Shown here one piece after another: positions 43,106 through 55,230 of a stretch of 64,000 nt of DNA. The notes below the pieces were generated by a model, which was not told the origin of the DNA, did not search any database, and saw only the letters and a list, made by a program, of their open reading frames with translations. This DNA comes from Laguncularia racemosa. Lineage: Eukaryota; Streptophyta; Magnoliopsida; Myrtales; Combretaceae. The position numbers and the translations under genes are program-made. The stretch covers positions 434,001 through 498,000 of the forward strand of contig JBBMOL010000204.1 of assembly GCA_037954665.1 (NCBI GenBank), in the 5' to 3' direction. Every line of letters starts with the position of its first letter. The stretch's first letter is position 1.

Positions 43106-45568
43106 TGAGCCTAATTTTGGATTTTTCCTTAATTAACCCATATTAAGTCTAACCCATTTAATATAAGTTACACGATAGTAAAATTAAGGAAAAACTATAT
43201 TTTTAATTATCTTAAGAAAAGAATTAAAGTCACCACCAATCTAAGTTGGAATATAAGGTAAGTTAAAGTTAATAAGATGGATTAACCTTAACTAACTATG
43301 AAAACAATTTTGGAAAAATGTTAATTAGAGAATCTGGCCTCGAGGGCTATCCTATTAAAACCTAAATGATTACCACTTATTATCTTTTTCAAGAAACTGA
43401 ATTAAAAGCTTCTTATCAATTCCTTTCGCTATCACATGTGCAAAACATTTAAAAAAAATCAAAACAATGTGGAAAAATTTTAATTATTTTTTTTATTACA
43501 AATGGATTTTCTATTCTTACAAATAAAAGATAATAAAGCTTTGGCATTTTTACTTTAATTAAAATTGAACTAAAAAATAGAATAAAATATTTTTATGTTT
43601 TTATATTCTGAATCGAAATTTTAAAAGGATAAAATATTTTTTATATTTTTTTATATGATCAATTGAAATCGAAAAAGAATGAAATGTTTTTTCTTATTAT
43701 CTTATATGTGGTTGCCCAGCAGATACTTACATACCCACTAATCATGATCAAATCGATGTAGTTCTGTTTTTTTTTTTATATAAAAACTTTAGTGGATTAA
43801 TTAATTTTAATTATGAAAATAGGTCGGGTTTACGTTTATTATCATTTTATTTTTTATGAAAGAAAAATTCTAAACTTTATTCCTTAATTTTGAAAAAAAA
43901 AAGGAACTAAAGCCCTCTAGCTTTGAAAACACTAATTAAAATTTTATTTCATGAAAATCATTTTTCTTGGTGAGAAAATATTTTTTTTTAAGAATAAACC
44001 ATACCTTAGATAATAAATCATTTAATTTATCAATTTTTTACTTTTTTTATTTTTATATCTTTATATTTATAAACTAAGTATTATTAATTATTAAAAAACT
44101 AATTTGGGAACCTAATTATCCCTAAGCAATAGTTACACTGCAATGCTTAAGGCCTACACAATGGTTCCCTCCTAATTACTATTTTACTAACTTATTAATT
44201 TTCCTAGTATATCCTAAGTTAACTAAATTAAATAAATCAAGCTAAAATCATTAAACTAAATATATTTATATTATTAATCGTAATCTAAAACCTACTCTAA
44301 TTTCTACTAATAAGTTAATTAAATAAACTAAGCAAACTAAAATAATAATGATGATACACTTACCTGGACGTGGGTAAGATTGCGAGTCAGTTTGAGCTGG
44401 AATCTGGGTTGAGATCAGGTTGGGTCACATGCATATGAGCAGCAAGAGTCGCCATCGACGACTGTTTCCAATGGTTGTTGAAGCATGGGGAAGCGTCAAC
44501 CTAGGCTTTGCTGGAATGAGAAACTCGATTGTGGTAGCAATTTGCACCTAATTTGCTTGGACTGTGGTGGCTCGAAAATGCTAATGGTGGCCAGAGATGG
44601 GTCTCGAAGATTTTTATCTTTCAATCGAATTGATGCAAAAAATGCCCTTTTTCTAAAACTAGGAACCCTTAAGAGCTTATCAATATCTGATTTGTGGTTC
44701 AATTTTATGTATAGAGCTCCTAATCCTAAAGAGAATGTAGAGGGTGGTTATGGAGTTTCTAGAGAGAGAAAGTGGATGCATGATGCTTATGGGTGTGTGT
44801 TTTTGTGTGATTTTCAGCTCCACCATGTTCACAAAGTCGAGCTCTATTTATAGGCTCTCGAAGATCATCTCAATAAGCTCAGATTTAACAGGTGGTTGAG
44901 ACCCATTTTTTTGTTTTAGATTTGAATTGATCTTGGAAATTTGATGCCAATCCATTAGATTAAGTTTGTTTTTGTGAATTATCAAGTTTGTTTCTGTTAT
45001 AAATTGATAATAATCCGAAAAGATTTAAAGAAAAAAAATTATTTAGGTATGCTTGGATTTGCTTCGACTTCTTCTCCCTTCTATTTCGCAATTGCTGGCT
45101 TGCTATAGAAGACGGTCGCATGCACTACATGTGATTTTTGCTAGCTAATGAGATGCTGCCACATGGCACCCCTTTCTCGGCCGAAAGAAAAAATTTTAGA
45201 GTGCATCTTAGGAGTTTCGAACTCATAACCTATAGCTTCCTTTTCTTATTTAGGCGCATGGGTGGACGGCTAGGCTAGTCCTTTTCTCATTTATTTCATT
45301 CAATTAATTTTTATATAAGCTAACATCCCAAATAATTTTTTATTGATTCAAAATTCCCAAGCTTGATTTGGAGACCCATATCTCCTTGATTTTATTGAAA
45401 ATATTCGTATTTTTTATTATTTTTATTTCTTCTTCCTTTTTATTATTATTATTTCTATCTTATTCTTTTTCCTTTGATTTTCGTTATCTCTTAAACTAGG
45501 CTTTTATTTATTATTATTATTTTATTTCAAAAAAATTTAGATAGTGAGGCAAAAATGAGTTGTCTACA
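43106..45568 (-). mobile_element. Tat/Ogre 5' LTR (uninterrupted copy)
   Basis: 2463 bp, matching 17679-19015 + 29139-29565 + 30411-31143. It has neither the SIRE-like insert (its empty site reads GGGTTGGGTCACA-like sequence at 44408-44424) nor the solo LTR (its empty site is near 44848). The plus-strand open frame 44485-44853 lies antisense to the element and is not considered a gene. Confidence 0.85.
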
Positions 45569-48500
45569 TATGATAGCTATATATGCATTTATAGAAATAG
45601 AAATAGAATTAAAAAAATTAATAACTATTTTGCCAATAATAATGATTGTGAATTGATTATATTTGAGTCTATTGGCATGATTGATAAGTAAATCATCATG
45701 AATTGGGGTTTGTTAGCCATAATGGAATTAACCCCTTGGGTGACGATATCACTTATAGTTAAGCGCTTATGTCACAACATGTGGCCTTTGGTGACTCTTT
45801 AATATGGTGGACTTAAGATTGATATGAATCAGCACATCTAAAGCAAAGTTGTAAATAAATCATATTAGTGGTATAGGTCACTAACATGGACGGTTACAAT
45901 AGACTGAACTGGATTATCAAAGGTTGGTAGGACTAGTGAATTTAGTATGAGATGGTCAAAGTATTAGTAGAAAGTAATTAGTGTTTCCTTCATTTTGGTG
46001 ACATTGTTTGGATCAATGGACCTTATGCATTTTATTAGTGTTAGCGTTGACTTTAGATTACCCTTCGAAATGTGTGTGTATGTGTATGTGTGCATATGTG
46101 TGTATGTGCGTCCAAATCTTGAGATACTAAGATTATGTTGTTTATACCACTTAATAAATATAATTCATTCAATCTTAATTAACAGATTTAGTAATTATAG
46201 GCTTGCTTGCGATGTGACATATGATTGTGGTTGATACACTTGTTACATATTGAGTTTCATAGCTTATCCTATTGGGAATTATGTTTTTTCATGTAAAAGG
46301 TAACTATAATAACCTTTTCTTTTCTTTTCTTTTCTTTTTTCCTAATGACTATAAATAATTTTTAATGTTACCTTTGGCTTGGGAGTGAGAACAACACTAT
46401 TGTACTAAAAGACTTACAAACTATAGGTTGATCTAGTTTAGACTTACATGGATTAATATCTCTTGGATACTTTTGTACTTAAGTAGAATTTAAAGAACAT
46501 AGTGGAATTATTATGATTCTTTAGAAGATATATTTAGTTGTAGAGTGTGGCTTTATTCACTCTAAGCCTTACGTATTCCTGCCAAATGTAGAAATATCTG
46601 ACAAATTGATCACTTCCTTCATTTTTGGGAAATGGCAATTTAGGTGGTATGAAAGTTTTGGCGAACCTAAGCAATTGATCCTTTTAAGTCAATTTGAAGA
46701 TGAGTTTAGGTATAATGGACTTGGAACTTCTAAAACTTTTAATTGCTTAAATTCTCTAAAAGTTTATATAAATGCACATGAATGGGTTATTGAGAATGTG
46801 CATGAACTGTGTGGATTGATGCTCAAACATGCATCACTCTCTTTAATTTCCATCTTACTCATCTTACCATATGCACTATGAGGTTCTCTAATAAATTAAA
46901 CTTAAACTCAAATACCACTTACATTGTTACTCTATTAACTAGGAAGACACTTCAACATGCCATTTATCTTCATCGTTTAGTGAGCACTTGTAAGACTCTA
47001 GAAGCCTACTGTGTCCTTTACTTCATTAATTCACCATATTTGCCTCCCAAATCTTTTTCAAACAAGAAGTTCCATACTAAGTAAGGTGTGACATCTAACA
47101 AGAACGGTCTCTATTGCACAAATACTAAGTATTTACTAAGTGAACATGTACTTAAAAAACCGGATGCATTTATGAAGACAAACAACATATTTTAATTATT
47201 AACATTTAATATAAACCAAACAACAAATCATGCGCATCAATAGTCCTTAAGTTCAAAAGTTCTTCATCTCATACTAATTATTGTGCTTGTTTCTAGCCAT
47301 TAGTTTTTCACATCATTGTTATCATACGTAAGTGTCACTCATTCCACATGATGTTGCGTGAAGCAATAGACACTCAAAACATGAGAGGAAAATAATTCAC
47401 ATTATTAATAATTCCCTCACCAAATCATTCCATGGGTTATTGATAAGCTTGAAACCCTAAAATTAATAAGGAAACATAATAAATTAGAATACAAGCAATC
47501 TAGAAACAAAATAAACCAAAATAAACTTTCCTAATTAGGAAAATTTTCGTTGACACTTGGTACTCTTTGAAAATGTGCAATTTTGGCTTCAAAAGTGGTG
47601 TCAAATGGCAAAGTGATTTGTATTAACTCAAAATGGCCTCAATATATTATGATTCTCATAACTCATTGCATTGTAAAATTATATGGCTCCTCAATGATTT
47701 TACAAGCTAAAAATAAAGTATTCTTTTTATTCCATTAGCTAATGCCTTTTGATTTTGATTAGCACCACTTCGGACTAGCCTCTAACCAGCTCTTGACTGA
47801 ACTTAACCAACTTTTGATTACTTCTTCCTCTACTTCTATTCCTCTACTTTTATTCTTTGCTTCCAATGGTTCAAATGTTCTATAAATTATAAATCTAACT
47901 CATCTGCATTACCAAATTTACACTCAATTAATAAAATCTCTTTGAATTTTCCATAGAGACATCATTTTGACTACATGCTTATTCACATTTGTGTGCTTAT
48001 TCACTTTTGTAGCCTTATTTCCTAAAACTAAGTCAAGTTCTATTACTTACAAATATCTACCAAAGAAAACCAACACATCAACTAATTAACAATTAATTGA
48101 CTCTTTTAGTCTACTAACCATACACACTAAACAGAATGAAGCAAAGGTAGATAGAAACTTACTTGGCAATAGCTTAAAAATAGCTCGATTAACTTCTCCA
48201 ATTAGTAGGATTGAAATGCAAACCTAAAATGATATATATAGAATTACAATTGGTATTATAAAGTGATAAAAACCATTCCAATATGTCTAGGCAATTGGGG
48301 TATAGAATTGCTCATCTAGGTACCTTATGATTTAGCTATGCCCACAAAACTAAAGACTATTGACTAAGATAAGGGGGGTGGTCGGTCAAGCTAGGATGCA
48401 AGTCAAATTTTTATATGGCTAGCTTACTACCTCTCCCTATGATTCCCTTAGATTGTCCTTTTCTTATGGTAGTCAATTGCTTCTTAAAACAATTGATTTA

Positions 48501-51500
48501 TAATCCTCTAAAATTTTAGTTTTTCATTTTATCATAAAACTTCATTTTTCTCTTTATTTAACCACAATGTAATTTGTTCTTCACTAAAATTCACCCCTTT
48601 TTATTAAAATGCTATTTCTATAATTCTCCACAATCAAATAGATAGATTGACACGTTTACTAGTTGTTCTTAGGCTGAAAATTATGCACTCACATGTGCCT
48701 CTTAGTTGAGCTTTTCGCGTCACTATTACATGCACACTATTAGGAATGAAAGTCTAGATAAGAAAGCTAAAGGATTTACCATCTCTATCTTAGGTTAACC
48801 ATGTCGATTTGGTTTTGTTTCTTCCCTCAATTCACAAGAAAGTTTTCTTGTTGGAGTGATTTGTGGAGATGAGCTAGGTTATGTTTATAAGGTAATATTT
48901 TAAGGTTTTCTAATTTTTATATAACTTAAATGGCTTTTAAATTGCCTTTACTATCACTTTTCAAGCTTTATTCTTATTTTTTTATGAATTTTTTGGTCCT
49001 AGTCTAACGATAGTGAACATCTAAACTAAAAGTTATTAATAAACATTTTTATGGACCTTTAAAAGTTTTTAGTTTATGTTTATTACTTTGATTTTATTTT
49101 CTATTATCACTTTCTTATACAATTTATGGATCTTACAGTCACTTGGGTGGATAAACAGCAGAAGGATAATATAAAATAAGAGATGAAGTAAAAATAATGA
49201 AAATGTAAGCGGGCCTAACAATACTTATTATTGCATAGGGTTCAGGTCAAATTGATACTCATTTGAAAAGTTTGAATCTAAATTTAATAAAACTTGACCA
49301 GTTAAATAAAGCCACCTCTTATGTGGGACTTCCGCCACGATATTCATTTCAACGTCGGTTGATGTTTAGGTATATCATTCTTTGAGGGCCATAGGAATTG
49401 CGCAACTTTTTAATTTTTATCCATCGACTTTTTAATGCACAAATATAGGTACCTAATCCGGCGTATCGGGTGAACCTAGAGATATGTCTCATCATGGCAT
49501 GGGGAATAGTTGCCTTATGGATCGATAATCCAGTTGTTTACAAAAATAAATAATAACAATTACAAAAGATATCAGAAAATAATTTTTATTTTATCAATAT
49601 TTTTGGGTTATAAATTTTTATTCACTAGGTCGAACAATTTTTTATTTTTTATTTTTAAATTTTTTTATAATGGTCGATCGTCTTCACTTAGTCTACTCTT
49701 TAGGATGAAGGCAAAAGAAAATATGATTATTCATAAGATGGAATACTCGATTGATTGAACCATAAATACTATGTTACAAACTTAATTCTATTATTCCATC
49801 TCTCTTTATTATTCATTGACAAATCACGTTTTCTAAAAATAGATTTGACCAAAATAAAATCATTAAATCATAAATATCAAGACCGTTATAATCTTGTGAT
49901 ATAAATATTAATTTCTCACTATGATATATTAGGTTTGATACTATATGATAGTTGTTGACAAAAAATATATATATATATATATAAAGCCATAAATAAGAAT
50001 ATGGGAAATTGATATATAAATATAAGAAACTAAGTAGATTACTTGTGTCATTTCAACATAAAAGCATTCGAATGGTTATCAAAATCCCAACTGTATCTTG
50101 TAAAACTAATCAACGGAGCAACAGTTTCAGGGGATGATTAAGTAAGTTTAATAAACCGGGCATGCCATGCCGAGTCTTCAAGTTAAGATGAGTTATGACA
50201 TGAAACCTATGAAAAAATAGTATAAAATCTCTGTAATATCTCTGTAGCATCATTATGTCAGCACAGACACAAGCGATTTCTAAAACGCTCTTCTTTCGGA
50301 TTATTTTTATTATTTTACTCTTTTTTTCCTTTGTTTCTTAGAATTGCAAATTTGCTAAACGTGATTCTAGATGTACATTTTTGAAAGTATTGAAGCAAAA
50401 CACATTGAGTAAAGCCACAGACATCATAATGCAACTTTTCTTATCCTGGAAAATAGAAAAGAAAAAAAAAAGTTTCTTGCCATCATATTTTCCGAGCGAG
50501 CATATTCAATTATCATATTTCTCTGTCCTATTTTCTTCGAAATTCTTCCCTACCATACCACTGCTATATCAGAATCCAATTCGTTTAATTAATTGATTCT
50601 TCTTTAGCATAATAATAATAATTCATAATCATAATAATTGATTCTCCACCTCGTTGTATATTTCGAGGTGGCGGGAGCAAATGGACCGACGAAACAACCA
50701 TTCTGGCCTTCCATATTATAGTCACTATTTTTTATTCTTTGTGCAAGGTCTAAAAGATTATAAATTATAATTTGATTGGAATCCAGTCTTTCCGTTTCTT
50801 TTGCATATATGATTTCGTAATTGAGGACCAATCCACCTGACCCTGTCTGAGATTGATGACTGATATTTCACAATGAACAGTCGTACCCAACTATAATGAC
50901 AATTTTTAGGTGTTTTTTAAAAGCCATGTTTGAGTGGCATAATGGAAATCTAATCTCACGGTGGCATATCCATGTTTTAGGATAAAAGTTGTTGGTGTGT
51001 CCACATAGTGCCCAAACACTAGATTAAGGATTTTAGAGTTTAACTTATGAAGATATATTTGTTATTTATCACGTGCTTTTTTCCAGCATTGAAACACAAT
51101 AAGGTCCTGCAAGATTAACATATGTTGCTAGTGTTTGGATGGAATTAGTGCGATGATTCACCGACATTAAAATAACCTCGAAAGTTTTCATGGTCGAGTG
51201 AACCCTAGTGGGAGCATGGACATGAGATAATTGTATGTATTGATCTAGATTACACTCACTCTCCAAAGGAACTGCGTGTAGGAATATTATATTCGAGTCA
51301 TCAGTTTGTTCCTAGTTAATTAGCGTGATTGATTTTTAGAGCTAAGATTGTCGCGTATCTAGTGTATGTATGGATCATTATACTTTGATGCTATAAAATG
51401 CATCTTATTAATGAGTACTTATCAAGCTAGGAAGACAACGTTGATGATGGTGATGATGGGAGAGTTGATAGTAGTCTTGATTATGATAGAATAATTGATG

Positions 51501-52159
51501 ATTGATACTTTATTTTAGTTTCATATTTTATCAAAATGATTTATGTTATAATGTAAATTGTATTAGAATTGTTATTTTTATTAAATTTATAAATTAACAT
51601 AATGGTTTATGCTTAATTATATTTATTATAAGTGATATTATAATTAAAATTTAAATTGATTTTTTTTTTAATTTTCATAGTATATTCAAGTTTTTTGTGA
51701 CTATTATAAATATAATAGAAACATAAATTTATACATTTTAATTCTACAAACCTTCTAACTATTCTTAGTAAAACCACAAGTTTAACAACCTTATTCATCA
51801 TAAAGATGCTAGATTATACAACATTATGTTTTACATCATTCAAATTAATGTACACAACGAAAAAATCATATAATTAGTCAATCATTTTTCTTATTTAAGC
51901 ACCGCGCCCCTCCCCCCACCCCCCCCCCCCCAAAAAAAAAAAAAGAAAAAGCGTTGGTCTATGAATTTACTTCCTAACTTAGGCCGAAAATGTTTGTGGG
52001 AGCATAACATTAAAGCCAATAATGTCAAACATGGATTTAGCTTCTTTAGACGTTATACTATTTCCCTTTTCTTATTAATGAGTTAACGACAGCAAATAGA
52101 AATTTTTATTAGAACATAATGCAATTTACCTAATGCCACATCAACACATATTTTATTTA
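45569..52159. other. 6.6 kb without a recognisable gene
   Basis: AT-rich intergenic sequence. It holds a GT/GTAT microsatellite at 46071-46111, an AT run at 49966-49982, and a C-rich to A-rich junction at 51905-51951. Two overlapping frames at 46606-47084 (91 codons each) have no recognisable domain; I do not call them. Confidence 0.5.
46071..46111 (+). repeat. GTGTATGT microsatellite
   Basis: About 40 bases of imperfect (TG)n/(TATG)n. Confidence 0.9.
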
Positions 52160-53130
52160 GGAAAAATTATAAAAATATGATATGTGATTTTGGTTTTTGT
52201 AAACTCGTGACCTATATTTTGTTTGATACTAAACCAATAACCTTTGTCTTATAAGTATTAACTATTGTTAATTAGGTGACACATATCAATTTCTAATTGG
52301 TCCATTTAATGAAAATAATATTATTAAATATATTTAATAAATTATTTGATAAAAAATATAAATATAAAAAATTATTCAGGAAAGAATTTAAAAGTTGAAA
52401 AATGAACCTTAACGTAGTCATGGTAGGCCATCCCAATGCTAGTGGGTAACTCTTACCTTTTGCTAAGGGTAGCCAACCACCACCATAAGGGAGGGGTTAT
52501 ATGATAATCTAAAGGTAGTGACTAGCTACCTTTTTACTCTATGGAGGCTAGCTGCTATCTTTATTAATGTGGTTAATCGCAATTCACCTATATTAGTGTG
52601 TAGTATGACCATCACAAGGTGATGGAAAGAAAAGAAGTATAAGCAATGTCTCGTTTTATATGAAGTTAGGCCTCACAATCTTCTTGTAACTCAATGGGTT
52701 TCTATTATTCTCATAGGATGATAAGTAGCCACCCATTGCTAAAGGTAGGTTGCACAAGCTATCTAATGGTAGTAGATTGCAATCTACCACATCAATAAGT
52801 TGTGGCTAACCTTCCCACAGCTAGCAAACGACTAACCACCACCTACTAAGGTTGTACCCCACTTCCTCAAGCCATGGGGCAACTAGTCATAGCTAGGTTG
52901 GGGTATGTTTAATTTTTCATCTTTTCTATATTATTATTAATTTTAATTGAATTATTTAACTAAATATATTCAGTAATATTATTTTATTAAATAAAAATCA
53001 ATTAAAAATTAACACAAGTCTCCTAATTAAAATTAACAACTAGTGATAAAGCATAGCCTATGTGTTTGTAGAAAAATAAAACACAAATTGTGAAAGCATT
53101 AAAACACATATCTTATTTTTATGGTTTTCC
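52160..53130. mobile_element. Second foldback DNA transposon
   Basis: Left end GGAAAAATTATAAAAATATG, then ATATGTGATTTT, faces the complement on the right (ACACATATCTTATTTTTAT, then GGTTTTCC). Arms of roughly 240 bases each are imperfectly complementary (52160-52400 and 52900-53130). The ~500-base middle is richer in GC and itself contains inverted words such as GGTAGCCAACCACC and GTGGTTAGTCG-like segments. Its length (971 bp) is close to the first foldback element but the ends differ. No clear target duplication. No coding capacity. Confidence 0.7.
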
Positions 53131-54192
53131 TTTACATTTATCTTATCCATGAATCTCGTGCAATTTTATACACTCCTAATTTTATCTAATTATATATTTG
53201 TATTCTATTCCTTTTGGAAATGAATTCTCTTAATTTTCCTTTATGTTTCTCTTTAAATGCTATTATGTGTAATTTAATTATCATAATGACAGTGGTGTCA
53301 TCTTGGACTCTTTGATAGGAATTTTTTCACTATAACATAATGAACCCATCTATGCAATTTCTTTCACTTATGTTTATCTGATCTAACATGAAGCAAGAAT
53401 TGCACACAATATGTGCAAAGAAGTAATTTTTATTACTGGAAAAGTTTAACAATCATCCTTAATAATACCATTTAACAAATATTTAGAGGGTAGGAATCCT
53501 AAAGCGAGTAATGAAACTGAATAAAAATGGAATAAGAAACTAAATCAATGAAATAGACTTTCCTAATCTAGAGAAAATATGAAAATAGCAGATTTTGACA
53601 TTGATTCTTGCACCATATAATTTAATATTCATTTTATATTAAAGTGTACTCAAATTAGTTTTTATTAACATATTATGATATTCATAATTGTTTATAAATA
53701 AAAAGTTACAAAACTTTAAAGTTCAACTTCTAAATACTCAATTCTTATAGTTTTTAATATCTTTGGAACATAGTTTCCAAATACCTTCTAAGTCCTTACT
53801 TCTGGTTTGATGTCCTACTCCAAAGTCTCTAGTTTTTCTTCTTCTGCAATTTCATTGGTCAAGTTGTTTTATGACTTCTAAACTCAATTTGTACATGTCA
53901 TTATCCCATTTAAATTTTTTAAGATTACAAGGATAAGCATAAGAAAAACATATATATTTATATCTAATTATAATTCAGTTAAGTGATCCATTTAAATCCC
54001 GTATTTTGTAACAAATTTTGGTTTTCTATGTTTGCATAATCATTATAGCTACAAGTTAATCGAGATATTAATGGGGTGGACTTACATGGTTAAAGAATGA
54101 ACTTAATTACAATTAACGGAGCTTAAATCAAACATAAAGTATTTAAAAACAAAAATACTTGTCATGCAATTATCATAAATTAATAACATAAG
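53131..54192. other. Upstream intergenic region of the SP1L gene
   Basis: AT-rich, no frame or transposon end recognised. Distal promoter elements may lie here but I cannot point to one. Confidence 0.4.
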
Positions 54193-54198
54193 CACGTG
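54193..54198 (+). promoter_or_regulatory. G-box (CACGTG)
   Basis: A perfect palindromic CACGTG about 90 bases upstream of the TATA box; a second near-copy (ACACGTGT) lies at 54237-54244. G-boxes bind bZIP and bHLH factors in plants (ABA, light). Two within 50 bases close to a TATA box is more than expected by chance; function not shown. Confidence 0.5.
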
Positions 54199-54280
54199 AT
54201 GTTACCTTCTGCAACCGAAAGTGCACCAACGAAAATACACGTGTACGTCTTGCAGAGTAGTACTTATGCAATTGAAATTC

Positions 54281-54290
54281 TATATAAATA
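54281..54290 (+). promoter_or_regulatory. TATA box of the SP1L gene
   Basis: TATATAAATA lies 99 bases before the start codon, at the distance expected for a short 5' UTR with transcription starting near 54315. It is the best-formed TATA box close to the gene. Confidence 0.65.
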
Positions 54291-54379
54291 TAAACTAGGG
54301 CTTTTTCATTCTATCCCTCTCTTTGATCCAGTACCGTGATATAAATTGTAAGGGACCTTATTAAGCAGCATAGGCAATC

Positions 54380-55105
54380 ATGAGTAGGGGAGGAAGCTTT
54401 GGTGGAGGACATAGTTCCTTAGGGTATCTCTTTGGCTCAGACGAGCAGCCAAATCCACCTCCTGCTCCAAAGTCGCCGCACAACCCTCCCTATGGCATCG
54501 ACACCGACAAGGAGGAAAAGCAGCCTGATCGTCGCTCGACTGCTAGCCCCAAGCAAAATGCTTCCAACAACTATCATAGGGCTCAAGGCCAAAATTCAGG
54601 AAATTTCATTACTGTAAGTCATTTCCTCTTGATACCACACCCTTATATTGATCATCAGCATGGAATCTTAATTTTTTTCATCATATATAATGGTGATGAC
54701 TCATCTTGATATGGGTATTTGAAAATATAAATTGAATATATAATAAAATGCTAAATATTAAACTTCTCACTATCTTTGGGAAAAAAAAAACATATTTTTT
54801 GTTTTAGACATTAAACATTAAATTGTAAAAAAACTTTGAAAATTTAAACTATATAAAGTATGTAGCTATTCCAAAATTAATTTATTTTCTTATAAGAGAA
54901 GGAGTTTAATCAGTAATTTTACGGAATATGCAAAAACTTTTAATTCCCCCTTAAATAATATAGATGTATATGCCTTGATTTCTAATTGCAATTACGTACG
55001 TGACTTGAATCTACGGCTTTTTATTTTCAGGAGCGTCCATCTACCAAAGTCAAATCAGTTCCTGGGGGAGGTTCTTCACTCGGATATCTCTTCGGAGACA
55101 AGTGA
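54380..55105 (+). CDS. SP1L: SPIRAL1-like microtubule-associated protein (two exons)
   Basis: Exon 1 codes 54380-54613, intron 54614-55030 (417 bp, GTAAGT...TTTTCAG), exon 2 codes 55031-55105; phase 0, total 102 residues. The family signature is complete: N-terminal MSRGGSFGGGHSSLGYLFG and C-terminal PGGGSSLGYLFGDK, a duplicated GGGxSSLGYLFG motif at both ends, with a Pro-rich, acidic middle (PNPPPAPKSPHNPPYG, DTDKEEKQPD) and the conserved NNYHRAQGQNSGNFIT before the intron. SPIRAL1 proteins (~100-120 residues) bind cortical microtubules and help direct cell expansion; Arabidopsis mutants twist. No signal peptide or membrane segment. The intron sits after NFIT. It is intact, unlike everything else coding here. 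Which SP1L paralogue it is cannot be settled; SP1L5-type is a guess. Confidence 0.96.
54614..55030 (+). other. Intron of the SP1L gene
   Basis: Donor ACT|GTAAGT, acceptor TTATTTTCAG|GAG with a T-rich tract. Splicing joins the conserved ...SGNFIT to ERPSTKVKS. Reading through would add unrelated residues and lose the second motif, so the intron is needed. Confidence 0.93.
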
Positions 55106-55203
55106 ATAATTTGTGTGTGGTGTATGTGAAAAATTCTCCATCCTCTCCTAATGTCAAAAGAAGGTGTTGCTATTATACCTTAAATGAGGGTTTGATTTGC
55201 CTA

Positions 55204-55209
55204 AATAAA
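55204..55209 (+). terminator. Polyadenylation signal of the SP1L gene
   Basis: AATAAA about 100 bases after the stop codon, followed by an A-run at 55218-55230. Plant poly(A) signals are loose; this is the most obvious candidate. Confidence 0.5.
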
Positions 55210-55230
55210 TTTGGAGGGAAAAAAAAAAAA

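Larger units (their letters stand above)
17679..45568 (-). mobile_element. Large Tat/Ogre-like retrotransposon relic with nested insertions
   Basis: Two homologous ~2.4-kb direct repeats (17679-31143 after removing insertions, and 43106-45568) act as its LTRs: on the element strand they start TGTAGACA and end in GGCTCA (the left copy has TG changed to CG). Next to the right copy is a site matching the Arg-tRNA PBS known from Tat/Ogre elements. Next to the left copy is a purine tract. Between them lie a gag-like relic and a tandem repeat before the 3' LTR, also typical of Tat/Ogre. No RT or integrase of this lineage remains, so it is a deleted or non-autonomous copy. Target duplications are not clean (CATGA at 17671 against TATGA at 45569 is the best candidate). 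Confidence 0.7.

Noticed and set aside
44485..44853. 122-codon plus-strand frame with a Cys-rich start
   Set aside because: It lies antisense inside a Tat/Ogre LTR; the matching region of the other LTR copy (29210-29540) is broken by stops, and no family motif is visible.
46606..47084. Two overlapping 91-codon frames
   Set aside because: No domain, no splice context and no second exon; composition is like the flanking AT-rich DNA.
54432..54617. Second frame inside SP1L exon 1
   Set aside because: It overlaps the SP1L frame, which has full family motifs at both ends and a correct intron.
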